DNA from: an uncultured Ruminococcus sp.
GTDB taxonomy: Bacteria > Bacillota > Clostridia > Oscillospirales > Acutalibacteraceae
DNA: 34,512 nucleotides
Assembly (NCBI GenBank): GCA_902776975.1
Contig: CACYSI010000002.1
Coordinates: 66,873-101,384, forward strand
Reading direction: 5' to 3'
Below are positions 16,734-24,524 of the stretch, piece by piece. The translations under genes were made by a program, and so were the position numbers. The notes under the pieces were generated by a model, which searched no databases, had not been told where the DNA came from, and saw only the letters and a program-made list of their open reading frames with translations. Every line of letters starts with the position of its first letter. Positions within the stretch are counted from its first letter, which is position 1.

Positions 16734-16765
16734 AAATCGCGCGCTTGGTGCGCACGCTTTCTTGT
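16734..16765 (-). repeat. 32-bp repeat, copy 1
   Basis: This 32-bp segment, containing GCGCGCTTGGTGCGCACGC, is exactly the reverse complement of 34415-34446. It lies immediately downstream of the DUF4358 gene. Both copies sit in intergenic space beside exported-protein genes. Confidence 0.85.
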
Positions 16766-16781
16766 CAAGTATTGTCCGGCT

Positions 16782-17246
16782 TTATTTCAATCCTATATCA
16801 GCTCTGTATATCTCTCTGATCCTTTCAGCGTTTTTTGACACGATCATAGACACATACAGACCGTCGCGCTCTACGGAACAGGCGCTTATCATAGCAGCCT
16901 GTTCAGCGTTATAGTTTTTGTTTTGGCTGAGCTTCGTCTGATACCGCGTCTCGAGCTTATCTTTGATGCTCCCTGCCGCAGAGTCATCCGCAGCCTTGAC
17001 CAACACGATCTCCTCCTGATCCACACCGGAGGCATTTATACAGCCCGCAAACTCCACAGCCATATCGGATGTGATGCCGTAGTATCTCTGCATCAGTTTG
17101 ATATCGCTGAGCTCGTTCACATTTTCGGACACGATCTCTGCTTTTAGATCTTTGTATACCTCATCCAAAGGCTTTGCGGCGGTTTTTCCGCAGGCGCACA
17201 TCAGCGCCGTTATCAACGCTAACAGTATTAAAAGTGCTTTTTTCAC
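16782..17246 (-). CDS. DUF4358-type lipoprotein
   Basis: A 154-residue exported protein with a short signal and a Cys near residue 19 in a lipobox-like MCAC context. The mature part matches what I know of DUF4358: a YYGI segment (about 56), an Asp/Glu-initiated 'EEIVLVKAAD' strand, a central helix with an NYNAEQAAMI region and a final 'GLYVSMIVSKNAE' strand. The molecular function of the family is not established; members often occur near surface polysaccharide O-acetylation genes. It follows the SGNH hydrolase gene by only 16 bp on the same strand, so the two probably act together at the cell envelope. Confidence 0.85.
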   Translation of the reverse strand: MKKALLILLALITALMCACGKTAAKPLDEVYKDLKAEIVSENVNELSDIKLMQRYYGITSDMAVEFAGCINASGVDQEEIVLVKAADDSAAGSIKDKLETRYQTKLSQNKNYNAEQAAMISACSVERDGLYVSMIVSKNAERIREIYRADIGLK

Positions 17247-17262
17247 GATTATTCCCTTTCGA

Positions 17263-18099
17263 TCACACCGCTGCGGCGGTTTTCAGATACTCTGCCCATA
17301 CCGAGCAACCTTGATTTGTAAAGTGTATTCCCTGAACGTCTATATCGGAGCAATAATCCTCTTTCAGATCGCCCTCATCGTTGCACACCTGATGATATAC
17401 ATCTATGAAGTGATAGCCCTTCTCGGTACAGTAAGCCTTGAGCTGAGAGTTAAAGTCCGAGATCTTATCGTTATTCAGCCAGTCGCTTTCGCGTTCATCC
17501 ACCATAGGTGTGGTCGACTGCATATATATATCGACATCAGGCGTACAGGCGAGTATACGGTCCACCAGCTCGGCGGCGGTATCCATGGTATCATCGGCTC
17601 CGTAGGTGCCGATATCGTTCACGCCTAACATGATGAAGACCTTTTTTGCCGAGGTCACGGCAGCAGCCGTCTCGGCAAGCACGACCTCGCCCTGATATGT
17701 AGGATGCACGGCGTACTCGCTGTCTATCGGCCACAGAGCGTTGTGATAGCCTAAGCTGACTCCGCATACGAACTGAGCGTTACCCAGGATATCGGGATCG
17801 GAGGCGCAGTAATAATCGAGCGCCACGGTCACGCTGTCGCCTATGAACACCGCGTCGTCAAACCACGAGGGATCGACGGTAGCGGGAGGTTGAGTCACGG
17901 CCTGAGTCGCCGCTTGAGTCACCGGCTGTACAGCGGCCTCCGTCTTAGGTTGTTGCTCTGTCCCGACGGTAGCCGCCTGAGATGCGCTGAGAGCTGTCGG
18001 AGGTTGAGTCGATTCCGACGGCAAAGTCTCACTTTTGCATCCGCCGAGTACAGAGATCGTCAGGAAAACCGACAATAATACCGTGATATACTTCTTCAT
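17263..18099 (-). CDS. SGNH/GDSL-family hydrolase lipoprotein
   Basis: A 278-residue exported esterase-type protein. The lipobox VLGGC gives Cys21. A Thr/Gln/Ala-rich linker with repeated 'QAATQ/AVTQ' runs to about residue 75. The catalytic domain has block I VFIGDSVTVAL (nucleophile Ser), block III LGVNDIGTYG (Asn of GxND) and block V with Asp and His in 'DVQGIHFTNQG'. This triad suggests hydrolysis or transfer of acyl groups, probably on cell-wall or extracellular glycans. It is the first gene of a two-gene unit with the DUF4358 lipoprotein. The substrate cannot be told from sequence. Confidence 0.9.
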   Translation of the reverse strand: MKKYITVLLSVFLTISVLGGCKSETLPSESTQPPTALSASQAATVGTEQQPKTEAAVQPVTQAATQAVTQPPATVDPSWFDDAVFIGDSVTVALDYYCASDPDILGNAQFVCGVSLGYHNALWPIDSEYAVHPTYQGEVVLAETAAAVTSAKKVFIMLGVNDIGTYGADDTMDTAAELVDRILACTPDVDIYMQSTTPMVDERESDWLNNDKISDFNSQLKAYCTEKGYHFIDVYHQVCNDEGDLKEDYCSDIDVQGIHFTNQGCSVWAEYLKTAAAV

Positions 18100-18180
18100 A
18101 TTACATCCTACCCTACAATAACATAAGCCTATCTTATCACATTACTTCTCAAAAATCCACACTTATCCGCATTATTATAC

Positions 18181-18216
18181 ACAAAACCGCTGCCCATACG
18201 GACAGCGGTCGTTTTC
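18181..18216 (-). terminator. Intrinsic terminator of fba
   Basis: ACCGCTG pairs with CAGCGGT; read on the minus strand the stem is followed by TTTTGTGT. It lies about 20 bp past the aldolase stop codon. Confidence 0.8.
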
Positions 18217-18233
18217 TGTGATATTAACGCAGC

Positions 18234-19100
18234 TTAAGCCTTGCCTACGGAGCCGAAGATCTCCATCTTCTCTTTAACCTTAGCCTTGATAGCCTCGGTG
18301 CCGGGAGCGAGCAGCTTTCTGGGGTCGAAGCCCTTGCCCTGCTTGTCCTTGCCTGCCTCGATGTAAGCGCGGGTAGCCTCGGCAAATACCAGCTGGCACT
18401 CGGTGTTGACGTTGATCTTGGATACGCCTAAAGCGATAGCCTTCTTGATCATGTCATCCGGGATACCTGTGCCGCCGTGCAGTACCAGAGGCATATCGCC
18501 TGTCTTAGCCTGGATAGCGTCGAGAGTCTCAAAAGAGAGTCCCGGCCAGTTCTCGGGGTATACGCCGTGGATGTTGCCGATACCCGCGGCAAGCATCGTA
18601 ACGCCGAGGTCGGCGATCATCTTGCACTCGTCGGGGTCGGCGCACTCGCCCATGCCTACTACGCCGTCCTCTTCGCCGCCGATAGAGCCTACCTCAGCCT
18701 CGATGGACAGACCCAGCTTGTTGCAGGTCTCTACGAGCTCTTTTGTCTTAGCGAAGTTCTCTTCGATCGGATAGTGAGAGCCGTCGAACATGATAGACGA
18801 GAAGCCCGCCTCGATGCACTTCTTAGCGCCCTCATATGAGCCGTGATCCAGATGCAGAGCTACGGGGACGGTGATGTTAAGCTCCTCGATCATAGCGGTG
18901 ACCATACCTACTACGGTCTTGTAGCCGCACATATACTTGCCTGCGCCCTCGGATACACCGAGGATAACGGGGGACTTGAGCTCCTCTGCGGTGAGCAGGA
19001 TAGCCTTTGTCCACTCGAGGTTGTTGATGTTGAACTGACCTACGGCGTAGTGACCCGCCTTAGCCTTGGTGAGCATTTCTTTTGCGTTTACTAATGGCAT
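18234..19100 (-). CDS. fba: Class II fructose-bisphosphate aldolase
   Basis: A zinc-dependent aldolase of glycolysis and gluconeogenesis that cleaves fructose-1,6-bisphosphate to dihydroxyacetone phosphate and glyceraldehyde-3-phosphate. The 288-residue product has the signature VALHLDHGSYEGAKKCIE (zinc His and catalytic Asp, about residues 79-96), SIMFDGSHYPIEEN, EAEVGSIGGEEDGVVG, the second zinc region LVLHGGTGIPDDM and INVNTEC. Length fits the bacterial class II tetramer group. AAGGAGGAG precedes the ATG. It is monocistronic, with its own promoter at 19151-19179. Tagatose-bisphosphate aldolase is the closest alternative, but nothing here favours it. Confidence 0.95.
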   Translation of the reverse strand: MPLVNAKEMLTKAKAGHYAVGQFNINNLEWTKAILLTAEELKSPVILGVSEGAGKYMCGYKTVVGMVTAMIEELNITVPVALHLDHGSYEGAKKCIEAGFSSIMFDGSHYPIEENFAKTKELVETCNKLGLSIEAEVGSIGGEEDGVVGMGECADPDECKMIADLGVTMLAAGIGNIHGVYPENWPGLSFETLDAIQAKTGDMPLVLHGGTGIPDDMIKKAIALGVSKINVNTECQLVFAEATRAYIEAGKDKQGKGFDPRKLLAPGTEAIKAKVKEKMEIFGSVGKA

Positions 19101-19150
19101 AATAACTCCTCCTTGATATGAAATAAGTATGAATATGCTTCATCAGTTTC

Positions 19151-19179
19151 ATTATATCATCACTCCGCTGACTTAGCAA
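19151..19179 (-). promoter_or_regulatory. Promoter of fba
   Basis: On the minus strand, TTGCTA (complement of 19174-19179) and TATAAT (complement of 19151-19156) are spaced by 17 bp. It diverges from the tautomerase promoter 50 bp away. Confidence 0.75.
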
Positions 19180-19229
19180 CATTTAAAATGAAAAAATACA
19201 ATAATATTTAGTCACAAACCGCTTTTTAC

Positions 19230-19258
19230 TTGCATATTATATCATTTGGTAATATAAT
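19230..19258 (+). promoter_or_regulatory. Promoter of the MIF-like gene
   Basis: TTGCAT (19230-19235) and TATAAT (19253-19258) are spaced by 17 bp, with the gene starting at 19294. Confidence 0.75.
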
Positions 19259-19293
19259 GTATAAGACTAAGTACGCACAAAGGAGAGATCATC

Positions 19294-19635
19294 ATGCCTT
19301 TCATCAACGCTAAGTTTTCAACACCCGTATCTCCTCAGCAGGAGAAAGAGATAAAAACGGCTCTCGGCGAGGCTATCACCATCCTCGGCAAGCCCGAGCG
19401 CTATCTCATGGTAGAGATAGCGGATGACCGCAGGCTCTACTTCGGCGGCGACAACAGCGCGCCCATAGCCTTCTTTGACGTCAGCCTGCTGCACAGCGCT
19501 CCGCGCAAGAGCTATGAACAGCTCACGGCGCGCCTGTGCGAGATAGCCAAGGACATAATGGGCGTAGACGGCAGCAACGTCTATGTCAAATTTGAAGAGA
19601 CCGAAAACTGGGGCTATAACAGCTTCATGTTCTGA
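19294..19635 (+). CDS. MIF-like tautomerase superfamily protein
   Basis: A 113-residue protein close in length and pattern to macrophage migration inhibitory factor. Pro2, which becomes the catalytic N-terminal Pro after Met removal, is present in MPFINAKFS; a Lys at the position of MIF Lys32 is in LGKPERYLMVEI; and the C terminus 'ENWGYNSFMF' parallels the MIF ending 'NWGWNGSTF'. MIF homologues tautomerise phenylpyruvate-like substrates and form trimers. AAGGAGAG precedes the ATG. It has its own promoter and is followed by a palindromic repeat. Bacterial function is unknown; host-cytokine mimicry is possible but not shown. Confidence 0.88.
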   Translation: MPFINAKFSTPVSPQQEKEIKTALGEAITILGKPERYLMVEIADDRRLYFGGDNSAPIAFFDVSLLHSAPRKSYEQLTARLCEIAKDIMGVDGSNVYVKFEETENWGYNSFMF

Positions 19636-19639
19636 TATT

Positions 19640-19686
19640 TTAAAGGCTCCCTTTGGTAAAGGGAGCTGTCACCGAACGGTGACTGA
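19640..19686 (+). repeat. GGCTCCCTT...GGGAGCTGTCA repeat, copy 1
   Basis: AAGGCTCCCTTTGGTAAAGG is followed by GAGCTGTCACCGAACGGTGA and CTGAGG. The same element lies inverted at 31333-31393. It contains two short hairpins (GCTCCCTTT/AAAGGGAGC and TCACCG/CGGTGA). I recognise this as a common intergenic palindromic repeat type of gut Firmicutes. Confidence 0.75.
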
Positions 19687-19724
19687 GGAATTGCATAACT
19701 GACCGAGCGTCAGCGAGATACAAT

Positions 19725-19759
19725 AATTCCTAATTCCTAATTTCTCATTCCTGATTATT
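19725..19759. repeat. Seven-nt array upstream of ddl
   Basis: Five units: AATTCCT, AATTCCT, AATTTCT, CATTCCT, GATTATT. It ends a few bases before the GGAGGT ribosome binding site of ddl. Confidence 0.8.
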
Positions 19760-19776
19760 AAACGGAGGTATTCACA

Positions 19777-20823
19777 ATGAGAATAGCAGTTTTAGCGGGC
19801 GGACTCAGCACCGAGCGCGACGTATCCATATCATCGGGCTCCAAGATCGCTCAGGCTTTGCGCTCCAAGGGTCATCAGGTGGTCCTTATCGACGTATACA
19901 TGGGTTATGAGCAGCCCGAGTGCGACATAGACAGCCTGTTTGAATCAAACTACGACTTTACCGACGGCGCGGTCATCAGCTGTGAAGAGCCGGATATAGA
20001 GGCGGTACGCAAGAGCCGCAAAAATCAGTCTGACGTCTACTTCGGCGACCATGTACTGGATATCTGCCGCGCGGCGGACATCACCTTTCTCGGTCTGCAC
20101 GGAGGCGAGGGCGAGGACGGCACCGTTCAGGCGGCGCTCACGCTCAACGGCATCCGCTACACAGGCTCCGACCACCTCGGCGCGGCTATAGCCATGCACA
20201 AGGGCGTCACCAAGGGCATCCTGGTCAACTCCCATGTGCCCACGCCCGCCAGCCGTCTGTGCAAGCGCGAGTTTATGAGCAAAAACTATATCGACAGCTG
20301 GAGCTCGTTCCCCTGCGTCGTCAAGCCCTGCTCGGCAGGCTCCTCGGTAGGCGTGCAGATAGTCGCCGACAGAGAGTCTCTCGTCGCGGCGGTAGGCGCG
20401 TCCTTCCGCTATGATGACGATGTGCTGATCGAAGAGTACATAAAGGGACGCGAGTTCTCCGTAGGCATACTGGGCGGCAAGGCTCTGCCCGTCATCGAGA
20501 TCATCCCCAAGTCGGGCTGGTATGATTACGCTAACAAATACCAGAGCGGAGCCGCAGAGGAGATCTGCCCCGCCGATCTCGACCCCGTTATAGCCGAGAG
20601 GATGCAGCGCGAGGCTGAGCGCGCCTTTGAGGTGCTCAGACTCAAGGTATACGGCAGAGTAGACTTCCTCCTCGACAAGCATAATAACTTCTATTGTCTT
20701 GAGGCTAACACCCTGCCGGGCATGACGCCGGTGTCGCTGCTCCCGCAGGAGGCAGACGCCGCGGGCATCCCCTTCCCCGACCTGTGCGAGAAGATCATAG
20801 AGCTGTCACTTTTAAAAAATTAG
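19777..20823 (+). CDS. ddl: D-alanine--D-alanine ligase
   Basis: An ATP-grasp ligase that makes the D-Ala-D-Ala dipeptide for peptidoglycan precursors. The 348-residue product has the N-terminal VLAGGLSTERDVSISSG, LGLHGGEGEDGTVQAAL, the ATP-binding PCSAGSSVGVQIV loop, IEEYIKGREFSVGIL and the catalytic C-terminal VDFLLDK...CLEANTLPGMTP (Mg2+ ligands Asp, Glu, Asn). The 'SRKNQSDVYFGD' insertion around residue 85 is somewhat long. GGAGGT precedes the ATG. The next gene is murF, whose enzyme uses the D-Ala-D-Ala product. The TAG stop lies inside a 7-nt repeat array. Confidence 0.95.
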   Translation: MRIAVLAGGLSTERDVSISSGSKIAQALRSKGHQVVLIDVYMGYEQPECDIDSLFESNYDFTDGAVISCEEPDIEAVRKSRKNQSDVYFGDHVLDICRAADITFLGLHGGEGEDGTVQAALTLNGIRYTGSDHLGAAIAMHKGVTKGILVNSHVPTPASRLCKREFMSKNYIDSWSSFPCVVKPCSAGSSVGVQIVADRESLVAAVGASFRYDDDVLIEEYIKGREFSVGILGGKALPVIEIIPKSGWYDYANKYQSGAAEEICPADLDPVIAERMQREAERAFEVLRLKVYGRVDFLLDKHNNFYCLEANTLPGMTPVSLLPQEADAAGIPFPDLCEKIIELSLLKN

Positions 20824-20853
20824 GAATCAGGAATGAGGAGTTAGGAATTAATG
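20819..20853. repeat. Seven-nt array at the ddl stop codon
   Basis: Units ATTAGGA, ATCAGGA, ATGAGGA, GTTAGGA, ATTAATG. The first unit contains the TAG stop of ddl (20821-20823). The array is oriented opposite to the one at 20995-21029, so the pair forms an imperfect inverted repeat around the ddl-murF spacer. Confidence 0.8.
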
Positions 20854-20994
20854 TTAACGCTGACGCGTTTTAGATTTATATAAAACGGGTGCGGGTTGAG
20901 GAATTGTCCAAATCTTTGATTTGGCTTACAATTCTCATGCAACAGCGCTCCGAGAACAAAGTGATCGGCTAAGCGCCACTGCTATCCCTTCAAA
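20854..20994. other. Spacer core between ddl and murF
   Basis: No gene is seen. The core holds CGGGTGCGGGTTGAGGAATT (about 20885) and short dyads such as CCAAATC...GATTTGG. It is bracketed by inverted 7-nt arrays, which suggests a mobile or amplifying intergenic unit. Confidence 0.4.
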
Positions 20995-21029
20995 AATTCC
21001 TAATTCCTATTTACTAATTCCTAATTCTA
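20995..21029. repeat. Seven-nt array upstream of murF
   Basis: Units AATTCCT, AATTCCT, ATTTACT, AATTCCT, AATTCTA. It ends directly before CCGGAGG, the murF ribosome binding site. Confidence 0.8.
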
Positions 21030-21045
21030 TACCCGGAGGCAATAC

Positions 21046-22392
21046 ATGAAACCCATCACCTTACGCGAGGTCGCGTCCGCGTGCGGCGGCATACTGCACG
21101 GCGACCCCGATACACTTATCACATCCATAGTCACCGACAGCCGACAGGCTAAGAGCGGCTCTCTCTTCGCCGCTATCAAGGGCGAGAGAGTCGACGGCCA
21201 TCGCTTCATCCCCATGACCGTAGATCAAGGAGCGGTATGCGCTCTGTGCGAGGACGCTCCCGATATCGACGTAGCCTATATCCGGGTCGAGTCGGTGCCG
21301 GTCGCCCTCAAGGGCATAGCGGAGTATTACCGTTCGCTGTTCACTATCCCGTTTATCGGTATCACGGGCAGCGTGGGCAAGACCTCTACCAAAGAGTTCA
21401 TAGCCTCTGTATTGTCCCAAAAGTACAGGGTCCACAAGACCGCGGGCAACTTCAACAACGAGCTCGGCGTTCCTCTCACTCTCTTCGGACTTGAAGAAGA
21501 CCACGAGGTCGCTGTTATCGAAATGGGTATCTCGGGCTTCGGCGAGATGACGCGCCTTGCTAAAATGGTTCGCCCCGATATCTCGGTGATAACCAACATC
21601 GGCTGCTGTCATCTCGAGAATCTCGGCGACCGCGACGGCGTACTTAAGGCAAAGACCGAGATGTTCGCATATCTTAACGACAACGCATCTATCATCCTCT
21701 GTCACGACGACGATAAGCTCAGCACGGTCACAGAGTACAAGGGCATAACTCCCACCTTTTACGGCACCTCTGACAACGACGAGTACCGCGCCGCCGATAT
21801 CGTCGAAAAGGGTCTCGACGGCACGGACTGTATCCTGATCCACGGCGATATGCGTATCAGCGTCACTATCCCCACCATGGGCAGACACCATGTGCTCAAC
21901 GCGCTTTGCGCCATGGCGGTAGGAGATAAGCTCGGACTTGACGCCGGCGAGATAAAGCGCGGCATAGAGAGCTTCCATAACGTAGGCTCCCGCAACAAGC
22001 TCATCAAGACCGCCGACTATACGATAATAGACGATTGCTACAACGCCAACCCGACCTCTGTCACAGCGAGCCTCAACACACTCTCCAAGCTCAGCGGCAG
22101 GAGAGTCGCGATACTCGGCGATATGAAGGAGCTCGGCGCGAACGAGCTGACCCTTCACAAAGAAGTCGGCGAGTACGCTAAGCAAAAGGGCATAGACATT
22201 TTGGTAGCAGTAGGCGAGCTTAGCAAAAAGACCGCCGAGGGCTTCTCGGACGACGCTGTTTACTTCGAGACCGTAGACGACTGCATAGCTCAACTCGGCT
22301 CCATACTGCAAAAGGGCGATACCGTACTGGTCAAAGCCAGCCACAGCATGCACTTTGAAAAGATAACCGAGGCTATATCAAGTGAGGAGTGA
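21046..22392 (+). CDS. murF: UDP-MurNAc-tripeptide--D-Ala-D-Ala ligase MurF
   Basis: MurF adds D-Ala-D-Ala to UDP-MurNAc-tripeptide, completing the cytoplasmic peptidoglycan precursor. The 448-residue product has the N-terminal substrate domain (ITLREVASACGG; VTDSRQAKSGSLFAAIKGERVDGH), the P loop GITGSVGKTSTKE (about residues 106-118), TAGNFNNELGVPLTL, NIGCCHLENLG, the GRHHVLNALCAMAVG segment and IIDDCYNANPTSV. Length is normal. CGGAGG lies 8 nt before the ATG. It lies downstream of ddl with a 222-bp repeat-rich spacer. The last codons (Ser-Glu-Glu-stop) are formed by 7-nt repeat sequence, so the natural C terminus may have been altered by it. Confidence 0.96.
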   Translation: MKPITLREVASACGGILHGDPDTLITSIVTDSRQAKSGSLFAAIKGERVDGHRFIPMTVDQGAVCALCEDAPDIDVAYIRVESVPVALKGIAEYYRSLFTIPFIGITGSVGKTSTKEFIASVLSQKYRVHKTAGNFNNELGVPLTLFGLEEDHEVAVIEMGISGFGEMTRLAKMVRPDISVITNIGCCHLENLGDRDGVLKAKTEMFAYLNDNASIILCHDDDKLSTVTEYKGITPTFYGTSDNDEYRAADIVEKGLDGTDCILIHGDMRISVTIPTMGRHHVLNALCAMAVGDKLGLDAGEIKRGIESFHNVGSRNKLIKTADYTIIDDCYNANPTSVTASLNTLSKLSGRRVAILGDMKELGANELTLHKEVGEYAKQKGIDILVAVGELSKKTAEGFSDDAVYFETVDDCIAQLGSILQKGDTVLVKASHSMHFEKITEAISSEE

Positions 22393-22409
22393 GAAGTTAG
22401 GAGTTAATG
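22382..22409. repeat. Seven-nt array at the murF stop codon
   Basis: Units GTGAGGA, GTGAGAA, GTTAGGA, GTTAATG. The array encodes the last murF codons and its TGA stop (22390-22392). Confidence 0.75.
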
Positions 22410-22466
22410 GAAAATCCTTCGGATTTTTGATTACTGTTCAAAGGAAAGCGTTGGTTTCTTAAATTA

Positions 22467-22526
22467 ATGGGTGAGGGCGAAGCCCTCCCACAACTCCTAA
22501 TTCCTAACTCCTAACTCCTAAATAAT
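22467..22526. repeat. Composite hairpin plus seven-nt array upstream of xth
   Basis: GGGTGAGGGCGAAGCCCTCC is followed by units AACTCCT, AATTCCT, AACTCCT, AACTCCT, ending just before the CGGAGG of the exonuclease gene. A matching composite (GGGTGCGGGCTTGCCCTCCC plus AACTCCT, AATTCCT) lies at 26719-26768. Confidence 0.75.
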
Positions 22527-22543
22527 CATCCGGAGGATCAATA

Positions 22544-23302
22544 ATGAAATTTATATCATGGAACGTAAACGGACTTCGAGCCGTTGTAAACAAAGGCTTT
22601 AACGAGATTTTCCGCGAGCTTGACGCGGACTTCTTCTGCCTGCAGGAGACCAAGCTCCAGCAGGGTCAGATCGACCTCGAGTTCGAGGGCTACGAGAGCT
22701 ACTGGAACTACGCCGAGCGCAAGGGCTACTCGGGCACCGCGATATTCACCAGGCACACTCCCCTGTCTGTCAGCTACGGCTTAGGCATCGAAGAGCACGA
22801 CAAAGAGGGTCGAGTGATCACGCTCGAATACGAGGACTTCTACCTCGTCACGGTCTACACACCCAACAGCCAGAACGAGCTCAGACGCCTTGACTACCGC
22901 ATGAGCTGGGAGGACGCTTTTCTCGCATATATAAAGAGCTTAGACGAGCATAAGCCCGTCATCTACTGCGGCGATCTCAACGTAGCTCATCAGGAGATTG
23001 ACCTTAAGAACCCTAAGTCCAACCGCAAGAACGCGGGCTTCACCGATGAGGAGCGCGCCAAGATGACCACCGTGCTCAGCTCGGGCTTCACCGATACATG
23101 GCGCAGCCTCAACCCCGACGCCGAGGGCGTGTACTCATGGTGGAGCTACCGCTTCAACGCCCGCGCCAACAACGCGGGATGGCGTATCGACTACTTCATC
23201 GTGTCCGACCGTATCGCCGACAAGGTAGAGGACGCAAAGATACATACCGATATCTACGGCTCTGACCACTGCCCCGTAGAGCTTGATATCAGCTTTGAAT
23301 AA
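22544..23302 (+). CDS. xth: Exodeoxyribonuclease III (AP endonuclease, ExoA/Xth family)
   Basis: A 252-residue EEP-superfamily nuclease of base excision repair, cleaving abasic sites and 3'-blocked ends with Mg2+. Motifs in order: [15 protein letters not shown] (catalytic Asn7), CLQETKLQ (metal Glu), VTVYTPNS (Tyr), [18 protein letters not shown] (Asp, Asn), [23 protein letters not shown] and the terminal GSDHCPVEL (Asp-His). All catalytic residues are present and the length is normal. CGGAGG precedes the ATG. It is separated from murF by repeats and followed by a terminator-like hairpin. Confidence 0.96.
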   Translation: MKFISWNVNGLRAVVNKGFNEIFRELDADFFCLQETKLQQGQIDLEFEGYESYWNYAERKGYSGTAIFTRHTPLSVSYGLGIEEHDKEGRVITLEYEDFYLVTVYTPNSQNELRRLDYRMSWEDAFLAYIKSLDEHKPVIYCGDLNVAHQEIDLKNPKSNRKNAGFTDEERAKMTTVLSSGFTDTWRSLNPDAEGVYSWWSYRFNARANNAGWRIDYFIVSDRIADKVEDAKIHTDIYGSDHCPVELDISFE

Positions 23303-23317
23303 CAAATCTCATCCATT

Positions 23318-23352
23318 GTAGGGGGAGGGTCAAGTCCCTCCCCTATTTATTT
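23318..23352 (+). terminator. Terminator-like hairpin after xth
   Basis: GGGGAGGG (23322-23329) pairs with CCCTCCCC (23336-23343) and is followed by TATTTATTTAT. It also belongs to the GTAGGG...CCCTCCC repeat type, so a mobile hairpin may serve as the terminator. Confidence 0.7.
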
Positions 23353-23465
23353 ATCTATAAAGCCCTCAACAAAGCCGATTCTCATTTTTTGAGAGTGATT
23401 TCAGCGCTTGCGACGTTTACACACTGAGCCGCCTTTGGTATCATCTTGACAAAGGAGTGATACAC

Positions 23466-24467
23466 ATGAACATATTATGCGAAAAGATCCGCTCTCTGCG
23501 CAAGGAGCGCGGTATGACTCAAAAGGAGCTTGCCGAAAAGCTCAGTATCTCCGACAAGACCGTCTCTCGCTGGGAGAGCGGCGTACAGCTCCCCGAGGCA
23601 GCGCTGCTGCCCGACCTCGCCGAGGTATTCGGCGTGAGCATAGACGAGCTGTACGGTATCGAGAGAGAGCCCTCACCTGTCCCCGATACTCCCGAAAAGC
23701 CTCAAAAGGATGACAAAAAGATCGTCCTCGACTTCAAGATATGGATGATAGCGGGCACACTGATAAGCCTGCTCGGCTCGCTTTTGTACCGATACTTCGG
23801 CAGCACGGTCTATACCGCGCCACGGCTTATCGACTCGGATTATTACAACACCGCCAAGGGAACTACCGCCGATATCTTCTCCTTTGTCGGTATCATAGCC
23901 GTATTTGTCGGCATAGCGGTCATCATCATCACCAAGGTGCGCTTCGCCATGCTAAACAAGCCGTATATGCAGACCCCTGTTTACGCGGTCAACGTACGTT
24001 ATACCGGAGCGGCGGTGATCGTCTTTTCTCTGATCTTCATGAAGACCGCCCCAGAGGTGCTTTCATTCGGCTTTTTCCTGCCGCGCTCTGTATACGGATA
24101 TGTATTCATAGCAGCGCTTACAGCCGTATTGATATATTATAAGCGTCAGCTCAAAAAGCGCGATATCGCTTTTACAAACAAGCTGACAGTGACCGCGATT
24201 ATTATCGGCGTCTCAGGCTTCGCCCTCGGCATAGGCGGTGAGATACTCAGCAACTACGCTTTCACCGCGTTCAGCAACATGGCGGCAGAGCTTTCAACGG
24301 TCACCTCTTCTGACGGATTTTCGGGCGGCTCCGCGGCCTCGGGCGTAAATTATTATTCAGTCGCCGCTGCGATCATGGTAACGGTATCGGATATACTTGT
24401 CCTCGCCATGCCGCTGATCCTGTACATAGAGCTGCTGATAAAGCTCCGCAAAATCAAAGAACAATAA
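23466..24467 (+). CDS. Membrane-anchored XRE-family regulator
   Basis: A protein of about 333 residues. The start at 23466 is chosen because AAAGGAG ends 7 nt upstream; an in-frame GTG at 23457 lies inside that site. The N-terminal helix-turn-helix (residues about 5-60) has the form IRSLRKERGMTQKELAEKLS followed by VSRWESG. After a Pro-rich charged linker, six hydrophobic segments follow (about 95-116, 137-160, 178-198, 210-228, 240-262, 300-325). Such one-component membrane regulators occur in Clostridia, but the signal is unknown. No target gene is adjacent on this strand. It converges with a second regulator of similar layout. Confidence 0.87.
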   Translation: MNILCEKIRSLRKERGMTQKELAEKLSISDKTVSRWESGVQLPEAALLPDLAEVFGVSIDELYGIEREPSPVPDTPEKPQKDDKKIVLDFKIWMIAGTLISLLGSLLYRYFGSTVYTAPRLIDSDYYNTAKGTTADIFSFVGIIAVFVGIAVIIITKVRFAMLNKPYMQTPVYAVNVRYTGAAVIVFSLIFMKTAPEVLSFGFFLPRSVYGYVFIAALTAVLIYYKRQLKKRDIAFTNKLTVTAIIIGVSGFALGIGGEILSNYAFTAFSNMAAELSTVTSSDGFSGGSAASGVNYYSVAAAIMVTVSDILVLAMPLILYIELLIKLRKIKEQ

Positions 24468-24482
24468 AGATATAACACAACA

Positions 24483-24516
24483 TCAAAGCCCCGCGTTACC
24501 TATACGCGGGGCTTCT
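24483..24516. terminator. Bidirectional terminator between convergent regulators
   Basis: AAGCCCCGCGT pairs with ACGCGGGGCTT (24485-24513), with TTCTTC on the plus side. It lies between two convergent XRE-type genes. Confidence 0.8.
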
Positions 24517-24524
24517 TCATATAT

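Noticed and set aside
21061-22353. 430-codon open frame on the minus strand opposite murF
   Set aside because: It mirrors the codon bias of murF; its product has no family features.
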